From Streptomyces sp. NBC_00223 (GTDB lineage Bacteria > Actinomycetota > Actinomycetes > Streptomycetales > Streptomycetaceae), in the NCBI RefSeq assembly GCF_036199905.1, contig NZ_CP108109.1, positions 3,395,501-3,459,500 on the forward strand: 64,000 bases of DNA, given 5' to 3'. This document shows, one piece after another, positions 28,095 through 36,384 of the stretch (position 1 is its first letter; every line of letters starts with the position of its first letter). The position numbers and the translations under genes were made by a program. Under the pieces are notes generated by a model. It searched no databases. It saw only the letters and a list, made by a program, of their open reading frames with translations, and was not told the origin of the DNA.

Positions 28095-28125
28095 TTGACC
28101 TCGACTTAGGTAGAGGTTGCACAGT
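28095..28125 (+). promoter_or_regulatory. SoxR-box promoter of the MFS exporter
   Basis: The imperfect palindrome ACCTCGACTTAGGTAGAGGT (28098-28117) sits between a TTGACC -35 and a CACAGT -10 with a 19-bp spacer, the over-long spacing characteristic of MerR/SoxR-activated promoters. The same arrangement occurs at 31302. Confidence 0.7.
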
Positions 28126-28144
28126 GGCGAGCGAGGTCGAAAGT

Positions 28145-28180
28145 CCGACCGATCACCTACCGACCGATGACCTACCGACC
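28145..28180. repeat. Tandem 15-bp repeat in the exporter leader
   Basis: CCGACCGATCACCTA is followed directly by a copy with one change and a 6-base partial third copy. It lies between the SoxR-type promoter and the exporter start; a second regulator site is possible. Confidence 0.6.
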
Positions 28181-28214
28181 ACTGCGAGATGTGGCCTGGC
28201 CAGGGGGTACCTCG

Positions 28215-29822
28215 ATGACTGACATAGCCAAACCGGAGGCGCCGGGAGAGGTCGGCAGCAAGCCGCCTGTCGGGCTGATCCTCTTAGGTCTGATGCTGGG
28301 GATGTTCCTGTCCTCGCTCGACCAGACCGTGGTCTCGACCGCGATGCGCACCATCACCGACGACCTGCACGGGCTCACCGAACAGGTCTGGGTGACCACC
28401 GTCTATCTGATCACGTCGGTCATCTCCACGGCGCTGTACGGAAAGTTCTCCGACATCCACGGCCGCCGGCCGATCTATCTCACCGCTGTCTCCATCTTCC
28501 TGGTCGGCTCGGTACTCGCCGGGCTCGCCCAGTCGATGTGGGAGCTGACCGCGGCCCGCGGGATCCAGGGCGTCGGCGCGGGCGGTCTCATGAGCCTGGC
28601 CTTCACCATCCTCGCGGACCTCGTGCCGATGCCGCAGCGCACGTCGTACCAGGCGTGGTTCGGGGCGGTGTTCGGCGTCTCCGCGGTCGTGGGGCCGGTG
28701 GTGGGCGGCTGGTTCGCCGGGATGCACAGCTTCGCCGGCGCGGCCGGCTGGCGCTGGGTGTTCTTCATCAACGTCCCGATCGCGCTGGCCGCGATGCTGC
28801 TGGTCGGCCTGCTGCTGCGGCTGCCCAGGCCACAGGGAGTGTCCAAGCGGACAGATGTGCTCGGTCTGATCACCCTGGTGGTCTGCGTGGTGCCGCTGCT
28901 GGTCGCCGCCGAACAGGGCCGCAGCTGGGGCTGGGGCTCCGGCAGGGTCGTGGCCCTGTTCGCCGTCGGCGCGGTCGGCCTCGTCCTGTTCGTGCTCGCG
29001 CAGCGCCGGGCCGGCGAGTCGGCGCTGCTGCCGCTGAGCCTGTTCAAGGACCGGGTGTTCACCCTGGTCAACGCGGTCAACGTGGTCGTCGGCATGGGGG
29101 TGTTCGGCGTATTGACCGTGCTGCCGATGTACCTGCAGATCGTCCGCGGCCTGTCGCCCACGCAGGCGGGGCTGATGCTGCTGCCTCAGACCGTCGGCAT
29201 CGTGGTGTCCGGCCGGGTGGCCGGCCCGTACGTCGCCAAGACCGGCAACTACAAGATCGTCATCGTGACCGGTGTCGTCCTGATGGCGATCGCCTCGTGG
29301 TGGCTGAGCACAACCGAGGTCGGCACCGCGCTGTGGCAGACCGGCGGCGCGACCCTGATCATGGGCGTCGGCGTCGGCTTCTCCTGGCAGGTGATGCTGG
29401 TGGCGATCCAGCGCAGCGCCGCACCGCAGAACATGGGCGCCGCCATCTCCTCGTACACCTTCTTCCGGCAGATCGGCAGCACGGCGGGAGCGTCGGTGTT
29501 CCTCGCGGTGTTCTTCGGCACGGTCAGCGGCCGGGTGGCGGACGAGTACCAGCACGCGCAGACCACCGCGGCCTTCCGGGCCGCCGCGCAGGACCCGGCG
29601 ATCACCTCCCAGGCCGCCAACCAGGTGCTGCTCAAGGGGTCCGACGGCAGCATCAACCTCAACGACACCTCGTTCCTCGACCACGCCGACGTACGGCTGG
29701 CCCACCCGCTGCTCGAAGCGATGACGAAGGCGATCGGCGACGTCTACCTGCTCAGCGCGGCCCTGCTGATCGTGGGCGTGCTGCTGGCGCTCTTCGTCCA
29801 GCAGCGCAGGCCCGCGGCCTGA
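28215..29822 (+). CDS. DHA2-type MFS drug exporter (14 TM)
   Basis: 535 residues. The EmrB/QacA motif region (GLMLGMFLSSLDQTVVSTAMRTI), motif A GKFSDIHGRRP and motif C (VFGVSAVVGPVVGGW) are visible, and the length fits 14 membrane segments. AGGGGG precedes ATG 28215. Codon 24 is TTA, so translation probably needs bldA. It lies behind a SoxR-type promoter, so expression should respond to redox-active compounds. Likely self-resistance by export of the cluster product. Confidence 0.9.
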   Translation: MTDIAKPEAPGEVGSKPPVGLILLGLMLGMFLSSLDQTVVSTAMRTITDDLHGLTEQVWVTTVYLITSVISTALYGKFSDIHGRRPIYLTAVSIFLVGSVLAGLAQSMWELTAARGIQGVGAGGLMSLAFTILADLVPMPQRTSYQAWFGAVFGVSAVVGPVVGGWFAGMHSFAGAAGWRWVFFINVPIALAAMLLVGLLLRLPRPQGVSKRTDVLGLITLVVCVVPLLVAAEQGRSWGWGSGRVVALFAVGAVGLVLFVLAQRRAGESALLPLSLFKDRVFTLVNAVNVVVGMGVFGVLTVLPMYLQIVRGLSPTQAGLMLLPQTVGIVVSGRVAGPYVAKTGNYKIVIVTGVVLMAIASWWLSTTEVGTALWQTGGATLIMGVGVGFSWQVMLVAIQRSAAPQNMGAAISSYTFFRQIGSTAGASVFLAVFFGTVSGRVADEYQHAQTTAAFRAAAQDPAITSQAANQVLLKGSDGSINLNDTSFLDHADVRLAHPLLEAMTKAIGDVYLLSAALLIVGVLLALFVQQRRPAA

Positions 29823-29842
29823 CGGACGCACGCCCCTGACCG

Positions 29843-29882
29843 CCGTGTCCGTGATCTCCCCCGTGTCTGGTCACGGACACGG
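29843..29882. terminator. Hairpin between convergent exporter and ketoreductase
   Basis: CCGTGTCCGTGA and its exact complement form a 12-bp stem with a 16-base loop between convergent genes; a bidirectional terminator is likely. Confidence 0.6.
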
Positions 29883-29982
29883 CTTCTGCCCGCCCTCCCC
29901 TTCCGGCCCTGCCCGGCCTTCCGAACCGGGTGGGCCGGGTGGGCCGGGTGGGGCGGTCGGGGCGGTCAGGCCGGTCAGGTTG

Positions 29983-30999
29983 CTAGAACTCCGCCGCCTG
30001 TCCGTGCTGCGGCGACCGAGCCGCCCCGGCGGGCGCGGGGCGGAACTCGTCGAGGAGTTCGGCCAGCCGCACCGGCCCCGTCCCGGGAGTGCCCGCGTCC
30101 TGGGTGACGTCCCGTACGAACGCCGCCACCGCGCGCGCCCACTGGTCGGCCGGCTCCCAGTCCGGTGTCCGGACGCCGCCCGCCCGCTCCAGGGTGACCG
30201 CGGGCCGTTGGCCGGCCGGTGTGGTGAAGGCACGGTCGACGGTGATCCGTCCCTCGCTGCCCAGCAGTTGGTACACGGCTTCGTACATGTGCGTCATACC
30301 GAAGGTGAGTTGGGCGGTCACCCCGTCCGACCGTCGGAGCAGAGCGGCGCCGCCCACATCGACGCCGTACGTCTCGTCGTGGTGCAACGCGGCTCCGACC
30401 AGGCCGAGTTCGTCGCCGAGCAGCAGCAGCGCCGCTCGCAACGGGTAGACCCCGACGTCCAACCGCGCGCCACCGCCGAGTTCCGGCCGCAGGCGGATGT
30501 CACCGGGCGGACGCGGCGGTACGGTGAAGGCCGCCTGGAAGGCCAGCGGCCGCCCTATCGCGCCCTCCTCGACCAGCCGCCGGACGCGCGCGTGCTGGGG
30601 GTGGTGCACGAAGGTGAAGTTCTCCCGCAGCACCAGGCCCTTGGCGCGGGCCAGGCCGACGAGGCGCGCGGTATGCCGCGCGTCGGTGGTGAGGGGCTTT
30701 TCCGCCAGCGTGTGCTTGCCCGCGAGCAGGGCGCGTTCGACCCACTCCGCGTGCAGGGCGGCGGGCAGCGGTACGTACACGGCGTCGATGTCGTCACGGC
30801 GCAGCAGCGCGTCGTAGCCCTCGACGGGCTGACCGCCGAAGGTCCCGGTGACCGCCTCGGCGGTGGCCGCACGGCGGCTGGCCACCGCTGCCAGCCGCAC
30901 CCCGTCCGTCGCCGCGACGGCGGGCAGCAGCCGGCGTACGGCGATGTCCGCGCATCCGAGCACCCCCAGCCGTACCGGCTCGCTCAGAACGTCCCTCAT
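29983..30999 (-). CDS. NDP-hexose 3-ketoreductase (Gfo/Idh/MocA family)
   Basis: 338 residues. Rossmann motif VLGCADIA, the EKPLTTDARH motif with the conserved Lys, and FTFVHHPQHARVR match the sugar 3-ketoreductases that act after 2,3-dehydratase (KijD10/TylC1-type partners). It reduces the C3 keto group to give NDP-4-keto-2,6-dideoxyhexose. ATG 30999 has GAGGAG 6 bases upstream. It is transcribed convergently with the exporter. Confidence 0.88.
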   Translation of the reverse strand: MRDVLSEPVRLGVLGCADIAVRRLLPAVAATDGVRLAAVASRRAATAEAVTGTFGGQPVEGYDALLRRDDIDAVYVPLPAALHAEWVERALLAGKHTLAEKPLTTDARHTARLVGLARAKGLVLRENFTFVHHPQHARVRRLVEEGAIGRPLAFQAAFTVPPRPPGDIRLRPELGGGARLDVGVYPLRAALLLLGDELGLVGAALHHDETYGVDVGGAALLRRSDGVTAQLTFGMTHMYEAVYQLLGSEGRITVDRAFTTPAGQRPAVTLERAGGVRTPDWEPADQWARAVAAFVRDVTQDAGTPGTGPVRLAELLDEFRPAPAGAARSPQHGQAAEF

Positions 31000-31301
31000 C
31001 GGCTGCTCCTCATCCGCTGTCCCCCGTCGACGGCACTCATCGCCTTGGCTGCCTGTCTGCTTGCCCGCTTGCCCGTCTGTCCGCTTGCTCTCATGCGCTC
31101 GACGCTCGGCCGGTGGCAGCCCGACGATCGCCGTACCGGCTGGCACGCGGCTGGAGCCCCGGTCGGGACCGGCCCGAGGCCCGGTCGGATGCCGGTCGGA
31201 TCCCGGTCGAGGACGCGGTCGAGTCGCGGGGAATCCGGGTCCGATCGGCGCGGAATCCGCGTCGGTTTCCCGCCGGGCCGTACCGCAGCGGCACGGCTGA
31301 C

Positions 31302-31332
31302 TTGACCTCGACCGCACTAGAGGTTTCATGAT
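31302..31332 (+). promoter_or_regulatory. SoxR-box promoter of the frnE-soxR operon
   Basis: TTGACC, the palindrome ACCTCGACCGCACTAGAGGT (31305-31324) and a CATGAT -10 at 19-bp spacing match the exporter promoter at 28095 in both half-sites and geometry. Autoregulation of soxR is implied. Confidence 0.7.
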
Positions 31333-31396
31333 GCAGGTAGCGCGGCACACGGCCAGAGCGCGCTGAGCCGTCCGACGATCACAGGAGTGAGCCCGG

Positions 31397-32062
31397 GTGA
31401 AGGTCGAAATGTGGGCGGATGTGATGTGCCCGTGGTGCTATCTGGGCCATCTGCGGCTGAGGAGCGCCCTGGCGCGCTTCGCGCACGCCGACGAGGTGCG
31501 TACGGTGTGGCGCAGCTTCGAGCTCCGTCCGGAGCAACCGCGGCTGCCCGGAGCTGAGTTGGGGCAGATGATGCAGACCAACCACGGTCTGGACACCGGG
31601 CGCCTGGCCGAACTGTTCGGCCGGATCGAAGGACTGGTCCGGCAGGAGGGCGGCCGCGCGGTCATGACCGGGCTGCGCCCTGTGAACTCCTTCGACGCCC
31701 ACCGGCTGATCCACCTGGCGGATTCTGAGGGCCTGGCGGCCGAGACGGTGGACCGGCTCTTCCGGGCCTATTTCGCCGAGCACGAGAACGTGGCGGACCG
31801 GGGCGTGCTGCTCGCGGTGGCCGAAGAGGTCGGCCTCCCCTCGGACCGGGCCACGGCCGTGCTGGCGGGGGTCGAGTACGGGCAGGACGTCCGCGACGAC
31901 GAGCGCGGGGCCACCGAGGCGGGCGTCACCTCGGTGCCGACGTTCTTCGCCGACGGATCCCCGGTGGCCGTGGGCGCCTCGTCGGTCGACGACCTCGTGG
32001 CCGCGCTGGAACGGGCCTGGCAGGCAGGTGCGCTGTCGGGCCGCGGCGGGGCGGGCGCCTGA
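31397..32062 (+). CDS. frnE: FrnE-like DsbA-family oxidoreductase
   Basis: 221 residues. The thioredoxin-fold active site CPWC is at the N-terminus (DVMCPWCYLGHLRL), with the DsbA helical insert and the cis-Pro loop VTSVPTFF. The family is named from the frenolicin cluster and occurs in quinone polyketide clusters. GTG 31397 has AGGAG 9 bases upstream. It overlaps soxR by one base (TGATG), forming a two-gene redox operon. Suggested role: thiol/disulfide or glutathione-adduct chemistry during redox stress (inference). Confidence 0.85.
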   Translation: MKVEMWADVMCPWCYLGHLRLRSALARFAHADEVRTVWRSFELRPEQPRLPGAELGQMMQTNHGLDTGRLAELFGRIEGLVRQEGGRAVMTGLRPVNSFDAHRLIHLADSEGLAAETVDRLFRAYFAEHENVADRGVLLAVAEEVGLPSDRATAVLAGVEYGQDVRDDERGATEAGVTSVPTFFADGSPVAVGASSVDDLVAALERAWQAGALSGRGGAGA

Positions 32063-32607
32063 TGGGCCGGCCGGTGCGGCGCCCCTCACCGACAGCGACG
32101 GAACTCACCGTGGGCGAGGTGGCGGCACGCTGCGGCGTCGCGGTCACCACCTTGCACTTCTACGAGTCCAAGGGGCTGATCAGCAGCCGTCGGACCCCCG
32201 GCAACCAGCGCCGGTACGCGCGCGACACACTGCGCAGGGTGTCCCTCATACGCGTCGCCCAGCGGCTCGGGATCCCCCTGTCGGTGGTGCGCGACGCACT
32301 GGACGCGCTGCCCAGCGCGCGTACCCCGTCCACACAGGACTGGGCCGAGCTGTCCCAGCGCTGGCGCGACGACCTGACGGAACGCATCGCGGAACTGACC
32401 ACGCTGCGGGACAGCCTCACCGACTGCATGGGGTGCGGCTGCCTGTCGGTCTCCGCGTGCCCGTTGAACAACCCGTACGACAACCTGGGGGCGCAAGGGC
32501 CCGGGCCGCAGCGCCTGTTCTCCAGACGGGCCCCGGACGACAGTGACGGATACCACGACGACCGGACCGATCACGACGGCGGCCGGCGGAACCTGGACGT
32601 GTCCTAA
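32062..32607 (+). CDS. soxR: Redox-sensing MerR-family regulator SoxR
   Basis: 181 residues. The MerR HTH (LTVGEVAARCGVAVTTLHFYESKGLI) leads to a dimerisation helix and the diagnostic [2Fe-2S] motif C-x2-C-x-C-x5-C (Cys122, 125, 127, 133 in CMGCGCLSVSAC). In Streptomyces, SoxR is activated by redox-active metabolites rather than superoxide. Two SoxR boxes are in this window, before the exporter and before frnE-soxR. It should act as the sensor of the cluster's own quinone. Confidence 0.95.
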   Translation: MGRPVRRPSPTATELTVGEVAARCGVAVTTLHFYESKGLISSRRTPGNQRRYARDTLRRVSLIRVAQRLGIPLSVVRDALDALPSARTPSTQDWAELSQRWRDDLTERIAELTTLRDSLTDCMGCGCLSVSACPLNNPYDNLGAQGPGPQRLFSRRAPDDSDGYHDDRTDHDGGRRNLDVS

Positions 32608-33284
32608 CGGCCGCGGCCACCGGTCTCGTCCTCAGCAGGAAACGGCGGTGGTGGCGGCGCCAGGGCGGGGTCGAAGCCGCGCAGCCAGCCCGCCTCCTGG
32701 GCGATCCGGACAGCGTCCAGCCGATTGCGCGCGTTGAGCTTGGCGACGGCGGTGGTCAGGTAGTTGCGTACGGTGCCTTTCGCGAGGTGCAGGAGGCGGC
32801 CGATCTCCAGCACATCCGCCCCGCCTGCCGCCAGTCGCAGGACGTCGGTCTCGCGCCGGGTCAGCGGATTTCCCATGCTCCGCCACACCGCGAGCGCGGC
32901 CTGCGGATCGATCAGCCGCTCGCCCGTTGCCACCTTGCGGACGGCTCCGGCCAACTCGTTGGACGGTGTGTCCGTGAGGAGATAACCGCTGACTTGCGCC
33001 TCCAGCGCCCACTGCAGTGACTGCGGATCCGCCAGCGCGGTGAGGATCAGAATATTGCAGTCGGGAACAATCCTCTTGAGCCGCGCACTCACGGTGATCC
33101 CGTCGACATCCGGCAGGTCGATATCGATGATGGCGACATCGGGCCGGTGTTCCTTGGCTGCGCTCACGACGTTTTTGCCGCGGTCCACCTGCGCCACCAC
33201 CGCAAAATCTTCCTCTAATTCCAGCAACGTGGCCAGCGCGCCTCGGATCATGCGTGTCTTTTCGGCCAACAATATGCGGATCAT
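32604..33284 (-). CDS. Atypical NarL/LuxR-type response regulator
   Basis: 226 residues with a receiver domain and a LuxR HTH (LTRRETDVLRLAAGGADVLEIG, AKGTVRNYLTTAVAKLNARNR). The phosphoacceptor Asp is in AIIDIDLP. However, the N-terminal acidic pair is Glu-Lys (LLAEKTR) instead of Asp-Asp, and the conserved switch Lys is Thr (GYLLTDTP), so phosphorylation control is doubtful. Codon 23 is TTA. No sensor kinase is adjacent. ATG 33284 follows a GGGGGGAG stretch. It converges on soxR with a 4-base overlap. Probable cluster-situated regulator, perhaps ligand-binding like JadR1-type proteins. Confidence 0.85.
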   Translation of the reverse strand: MIRILLAEKTRMIRGALATLLELEEDFAVVAQVDRGKNVVSAAKEHRPDVAIIDIDLPDVDGITVSARLKRIVPDCNILILTALADPQSLQWALEAQVSGYLLTDTPSNELAGAVRKVATGERLIDPQAALAVWRSMGNPLTRRETDVLRLAAGGADVLEIGRLLHLAKGTVRNYLTTAVAKLNARNRLDAVRIAQEAGWLRGFDPALAPPPPPFPAEDETGGRGR

Positions 33285-33526
33285 CCAGCTCCCCCCTAGG
33301 CGTCGACTACGCATCTTCCCATACTGCTAGGGCCGTCCCCGGTGGTGGCGAGCGGGATGGCGCATTCCGGTCACATGCAATTGTGTGGCCGAGGTCAGCT
33401 TCCTCCACTCAGCACTCACTTTAGCCAGACCCGAGACGGTGATGCCATCGCGATTTTTGGAGCAAAGGTCAACATAGCGAGCATTTCCGATCTATTCGGC
33501 CCCGAACGGGAAGCCGATGCCGGGCG

Positions 33527-33544
33527 CTCGAGTGTCATTCCAGC
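33527..33544 (+). promoter_or_regulatory. Heptamer pair CTCGAGT/TTCCAGC, 11-bp phased (SARP-box candidate)
   Basis: Two heptamers start 11 bases apart, 90 bases before the ActIV-like cyclase start. The first matches the CTCGAG type seen at 39749. The rest of 33285-33616 is AT-richer intergenic DNA without a gene. Confidence 0.4.
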
Positions 33545-33616
33545 GGAACCGGCCACAGTTTTGCCTGAGTAACGCACGTCCGAGCGTCCGGCCGGCCCGA
33601 GGAGAGGGAGAGACAG

Positions 33617-34522
33617 ATGACCGTGGCAGAGCACGTCGCCCGACTGGAAGGGGTGGCCGACGGGATATTCGCCTGGATTCAGCCGGACGGCGGGTGGTGC
33701 CTGAACAACGCGGGGGTTATCGCAGGCGCGGGCCCGGTTCTCATCGACACCGCCGCGACCGAAGCACGCGCCCGCGCACTGCGTGCAGCCACCATCGAAA
33801 TGTGCGGTGAACCGCCGCGCGTGGTGATCAACACGCACGCGCACGGCGACCACACCTTCGGTAATTTCGTCTTCCCGGAGGCCATGGTCGTGGGTCATGC
33901 CGGGACCCGCGCCGAAGTCCTGCAATTCGGCCTGCACCTGACCGGCCTGTGGCCGGAAGTCGACTGGGGCAACATCACTCTCGCCCCGCCCACGACGACA
34001 TTCCAGGAGCGGCTGACCCTGCATATCGGCGGCGCACGGGTGGAGTTGCTACAACTCGGCCCGGGGCACACCACGTCGGACACTGTCGTATGGCTGCCGG
34101 ACGCGGGCGTGGTGTTCACCGGGGATGTGGTGATGTCCGGCGTCACACCGTTCTGCCCCATGGGTTCGGTGGCCGGATCCCTGCGTGTCGTCGACGAGTT
34201 GCGGGCGCTTGGCGCGACCACTGTGGTCACAGGTCACGGACCGGTTTCCGGACCCGAGGTATACGACACCGCCGAGGAATATCTGCGCTGGTTGCAACGC
34301 CTGGCCAGGGACGGTCTCGCACACGGGCGCACCCCGCTGGAAGCCGCCCGCGCGACGGACAATCCGTATACACACCTGCTCGATCCCGAGCGGCTGGTAC
34401 CGAATCTCCATCGGGCCTACCTGGAAGAAATCGGTGCCCCGGCCGGTACCCCGGTGGACATGACCGCGCTGTTCGCCGAAATGGTGGAGTTCCGCGGAAG
34501 CCACCCCAGGTGCGATGCCTGA
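33617..34522 (+). CDS. ActIV-like polyketide cyclase, metallo-beta-lactamase fold
   Basis: 301 residues. The zinc motif THAHGDH (His74, His76, Asp78, His79) is followed by TGLWPEVDWGNI, GPGHTTSD, FTGDVVMSGVTPFCPMGSVAG and VVTGHGPVSGPE. These blocks are those of the ActIV second-ring cyclase/thioesterase of actinorhodin-type pathways rather than a drug-hydrolysing lactamase. It should close the second ring and release the chain from the ACP. GGAGAGGGAGAG precedes ATG 33617. Confidence 0.83.
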   Translation: MTVAEHVARLEGVADGIFAWIQPDGGWCLNNAGVIAGAGPVLIDTAATEARARALRAATIEMCGEPPRVVINTHAHGDHTFGNFVFPEAMVVGHAGTRAEVLQFGLHLTGLWPEVDWGNITLAPPTTTFQERLTLHIGGARVELLQLGPGHTTSDTVVWLPDAGVVFTGDVVMSGVTPFCPMGSVAGSLRVVDELRALGATTVVTGHGPVSGPEVYDTAEEYLRWLQRLARDGLAHGRTPLEAARATDNPYTHLLDPERLVPNLHRAYLEEIGAPAGTPVDMTALFAEMVEFRGSHPRCDA

Positions 34523-34675
34523 AACATTCCACAGGACACCGCCGGGCGGGATGTGAATAATTCCTGCCCATGGGTGTGCCTTTACCTGCACGGTGTGCCG
34601 GAATCACTGGCTTGCCGGTTGTCCGCGATGACATCCTCTCGGGTATTCGAGCAGCCGAGACGAGGGGATTCCGCT

Positions 34676-35539
34676 GTGGAAATCGCAGTTCTTGGAGGGC
34701 TGTCCGTCCGTTACCAGGGCGTGTCCGTCGTGCCCAGCGCGGGGAAACCACGGCAGGTGCTCGCCCTGCTGGCTCTGCGCTCCGGAAGCATGGTGCGCGT
34801 ACCGACACTGATGGAGGAGATCTGGGGGGAACACATACCCCGCAGCGCCACGACGACGCTTCAGACGTACATACTCCAGCTGCGCCGGAAGATCTCGCCG
34901 CAACTGGCCGGCTCGCCGCAGACCAGTGCCAAGGAGGTGTTGTCCACCGTATTCGGCGGCTACCGGCTGAGCCGGCCGCGCGTGTACGACCTCGACGAGT
35001 TCCGGCGGCTCGCGGCCCAAGGCGCCGTGGCGCTCGATGTCGGCGACGCGCAGGCCGCGTCGGCCACCCTGGGCCGGGCGCTGGCGCTGTGGCGCGAACC
35101 GGCCCTGGTCGACGTGCCGCTCGGCCGGGTGCTCGGGGTCGAGGTGCTCGGCATCGAGGAACAGCGGTTACAGGTGCTGGAGCAGCGGATCGAGGCCGAT
35201 CTGCTGCTGGGCCGGGACAACGCCCTGGTCAGCGAATTACGGATGCTCACCGCGCAGCACCCGCTGCAGGAGAGCTTCTGCGCCCAGCTGATGATCGCCC
35301 TCTACCGCTCCGGCAGCCCGTGGCGGGCACTCGACGTGTTCCGGCAACTGCGCGGCACGCTCAACGAGGAGTTGGGCGTCGAGCCGTCCCCACGGTTGCA
35401 GCGCCTCCACCAGGCGGTGCTGTCCGGCGACCCCGGTCTGGAACTCCCCGGCCTGGAACCGCGCGGTCGTGAACCGCACGGCCCGGAGCCGCACGGCGGC
35501 CGGCGCAGGTCGGCGGCTCATGCGGCGGTCGATCGGTAA
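34676..35539 (+). CDS. SARP-family pathway activator
   Basis: 287 residues: OmpR-like winged helix at the N-terminus (VEIAVLGGLSV, TLMEEIWGEHIPRSATTTLQTYI) and a bacterial transcriptional activation domain (YDLDEFRRLAAQG, LQVLEQRIEADLLLG, ALYRSGSPWRALDVFRQLR). GTG 34676 with GAGGGG 8 bases upstream is preferred; ATG 34628 lacks an RBS. Codons 165 and 188 are TTA, so bldA control is expected. 11-bp-phased heptamers at 26313, 33527, 39749 and 44234 are its likely targets. A Pro/Gly/His-rich tail overlaps the promoter of the ketoreductase. Confidence 0.92.
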   Translation: MEIAVLGGLSVRYQGVSVVPSAGKPRQVLALLALRSGSMVRVPTLMEEIWGEHIPRSATTTLQTYILQLRRKISPQLAGSPQTSAKEVLSTVFGGYRLSRPRVYDLDEFRRLAAQGAVALDVGDAQAASATLGRALALWREPALVDVPLGRVLGVEVLGIEEQRLQVLEQRIEADLLLGRDNALVSELRMLTAQHPLQESFCAQLMIALYRSGSPWRALDVFRQLRGTLNEELGVEPSPRLQRLHQAVLSGDPGLELPGLEPRGREPHGPEPHGGRRRSAAHAAVDR

Positions 35540-35598
35540 TCGAGCGCCGACCGCCAGGCTCGCTCCCGCATCCGAGCGACAGCGGCCGAGGAGGAAGC

Positions 35599-36384
35599 AT
35601 GTCGGAGGCGTACACACCGGTGGCACTGGTGACCGGGGCGACCAGCGGGATCGGACTGGAGATCGCGAAACGGCTCGCCGCTCGCGGGGCACGGGTCTTC
35701 CTGTGCGCCCGCGGGGCCGACGAACTGACCGATCGGATCAAGGAGTTGCGGGAGGCCGGGTACGACGTCGACGGCACCACCTGCGATGTCACCGAGCCCG
35801 CGCAGATCGCATCCTTCGTGGCCGCGGCCGTGGACCGCTACGGTCCGGTGGACATCCTGGTCAACAACGCCGGCCGGAGCGGAGGCGGAACCACCGCCGA
35901 GATCCCGGACCAGCTGTGGCACGACGTGATCAGCACCAATCTCACCAGCGTCTTCCTGATGACCAAGGAAGTCCTCAACGCGGGCGGCATGCTTGCCAGG
36001 TCGCGCGGCCGGATCATCAACATCGCCTCGACCGGCGGCAAGCAGGGCGTGGTGCACGCCGCGCCCTACTCGGCCTCCAAACACGGTGTGGTCGGGTTCA
36101 CCAAGGCGCTCGGCCTCGAACTGGCCCCCACGGGCATCACCGTCAACGCGGTGTGCCCCGGCTTCGTCGAGACGCCGATGGCCGAGAAGGTGCGGACGCA
36201 CTACGCGGGCATCTGGAACGTTTCCGAGCAGGACGCGTTCGACCGGATCACGGCCCGGGTGCCCATCCAGCGCTACGTCCAGGTGGACGAGGTGGCCGCG
36301 ATGGTCGAATACCTCGTCCGTGACGACGCGGCGGCCGTCACCGCGCAGGCGCTCAACGTCTGCGGGGGACTGGGGAACTACTGA
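35599..36384 (+). CDS. C9 polyketide ketoreductase, ActIII type
   Basis: 261 residues, the same length and numbering as ActIII. TGATSGIG near residue 12, NNAG, catalytic Ser144, Tyr157 and Lys161, PGFVETPMA and the terminal GLGNY are all visible. It reduces the C9 carbonyl of the nascent poly-beta-ketone on the ACP. The PGG motif at residues 94-96 of ActIII, implicated in stereochemical control, reads SGG here (Ser94). GAGGA precedes ATG 35599. It begins the enzymatic operon ending at 39347. Confidence 0.93.
   Translation: MSEAYTPVALVTGATSGIGLEIAKRLAARGARVFLCARGADELTDRIKELREAGYDVDGTTCDVTEPAQIASFVAAAVDRYGPVDILVNNAGRSGGGTTAEIPDQLWHDVISTNLTSVFLMTKEVLNAGGMLARSRGRIINIASTGGKQGVVHAAPYSASKHGVVGFTKALGLELAPTGITVNAVCPGFVETPMAEKVRTHYAGIWNVSEQDAFDRITARVPIQRYVQVDEVAAMVEYLVRDDAAAVTAQALNVCGGLGNY

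Noticed and set aside
33617..34522. Metallo-beta-lactamase drug-resistance gene
   Set aside because: TGLWPxVDWG and VVMSGVTPF blocks and the cluster context match ActIV-type cyclases instead.
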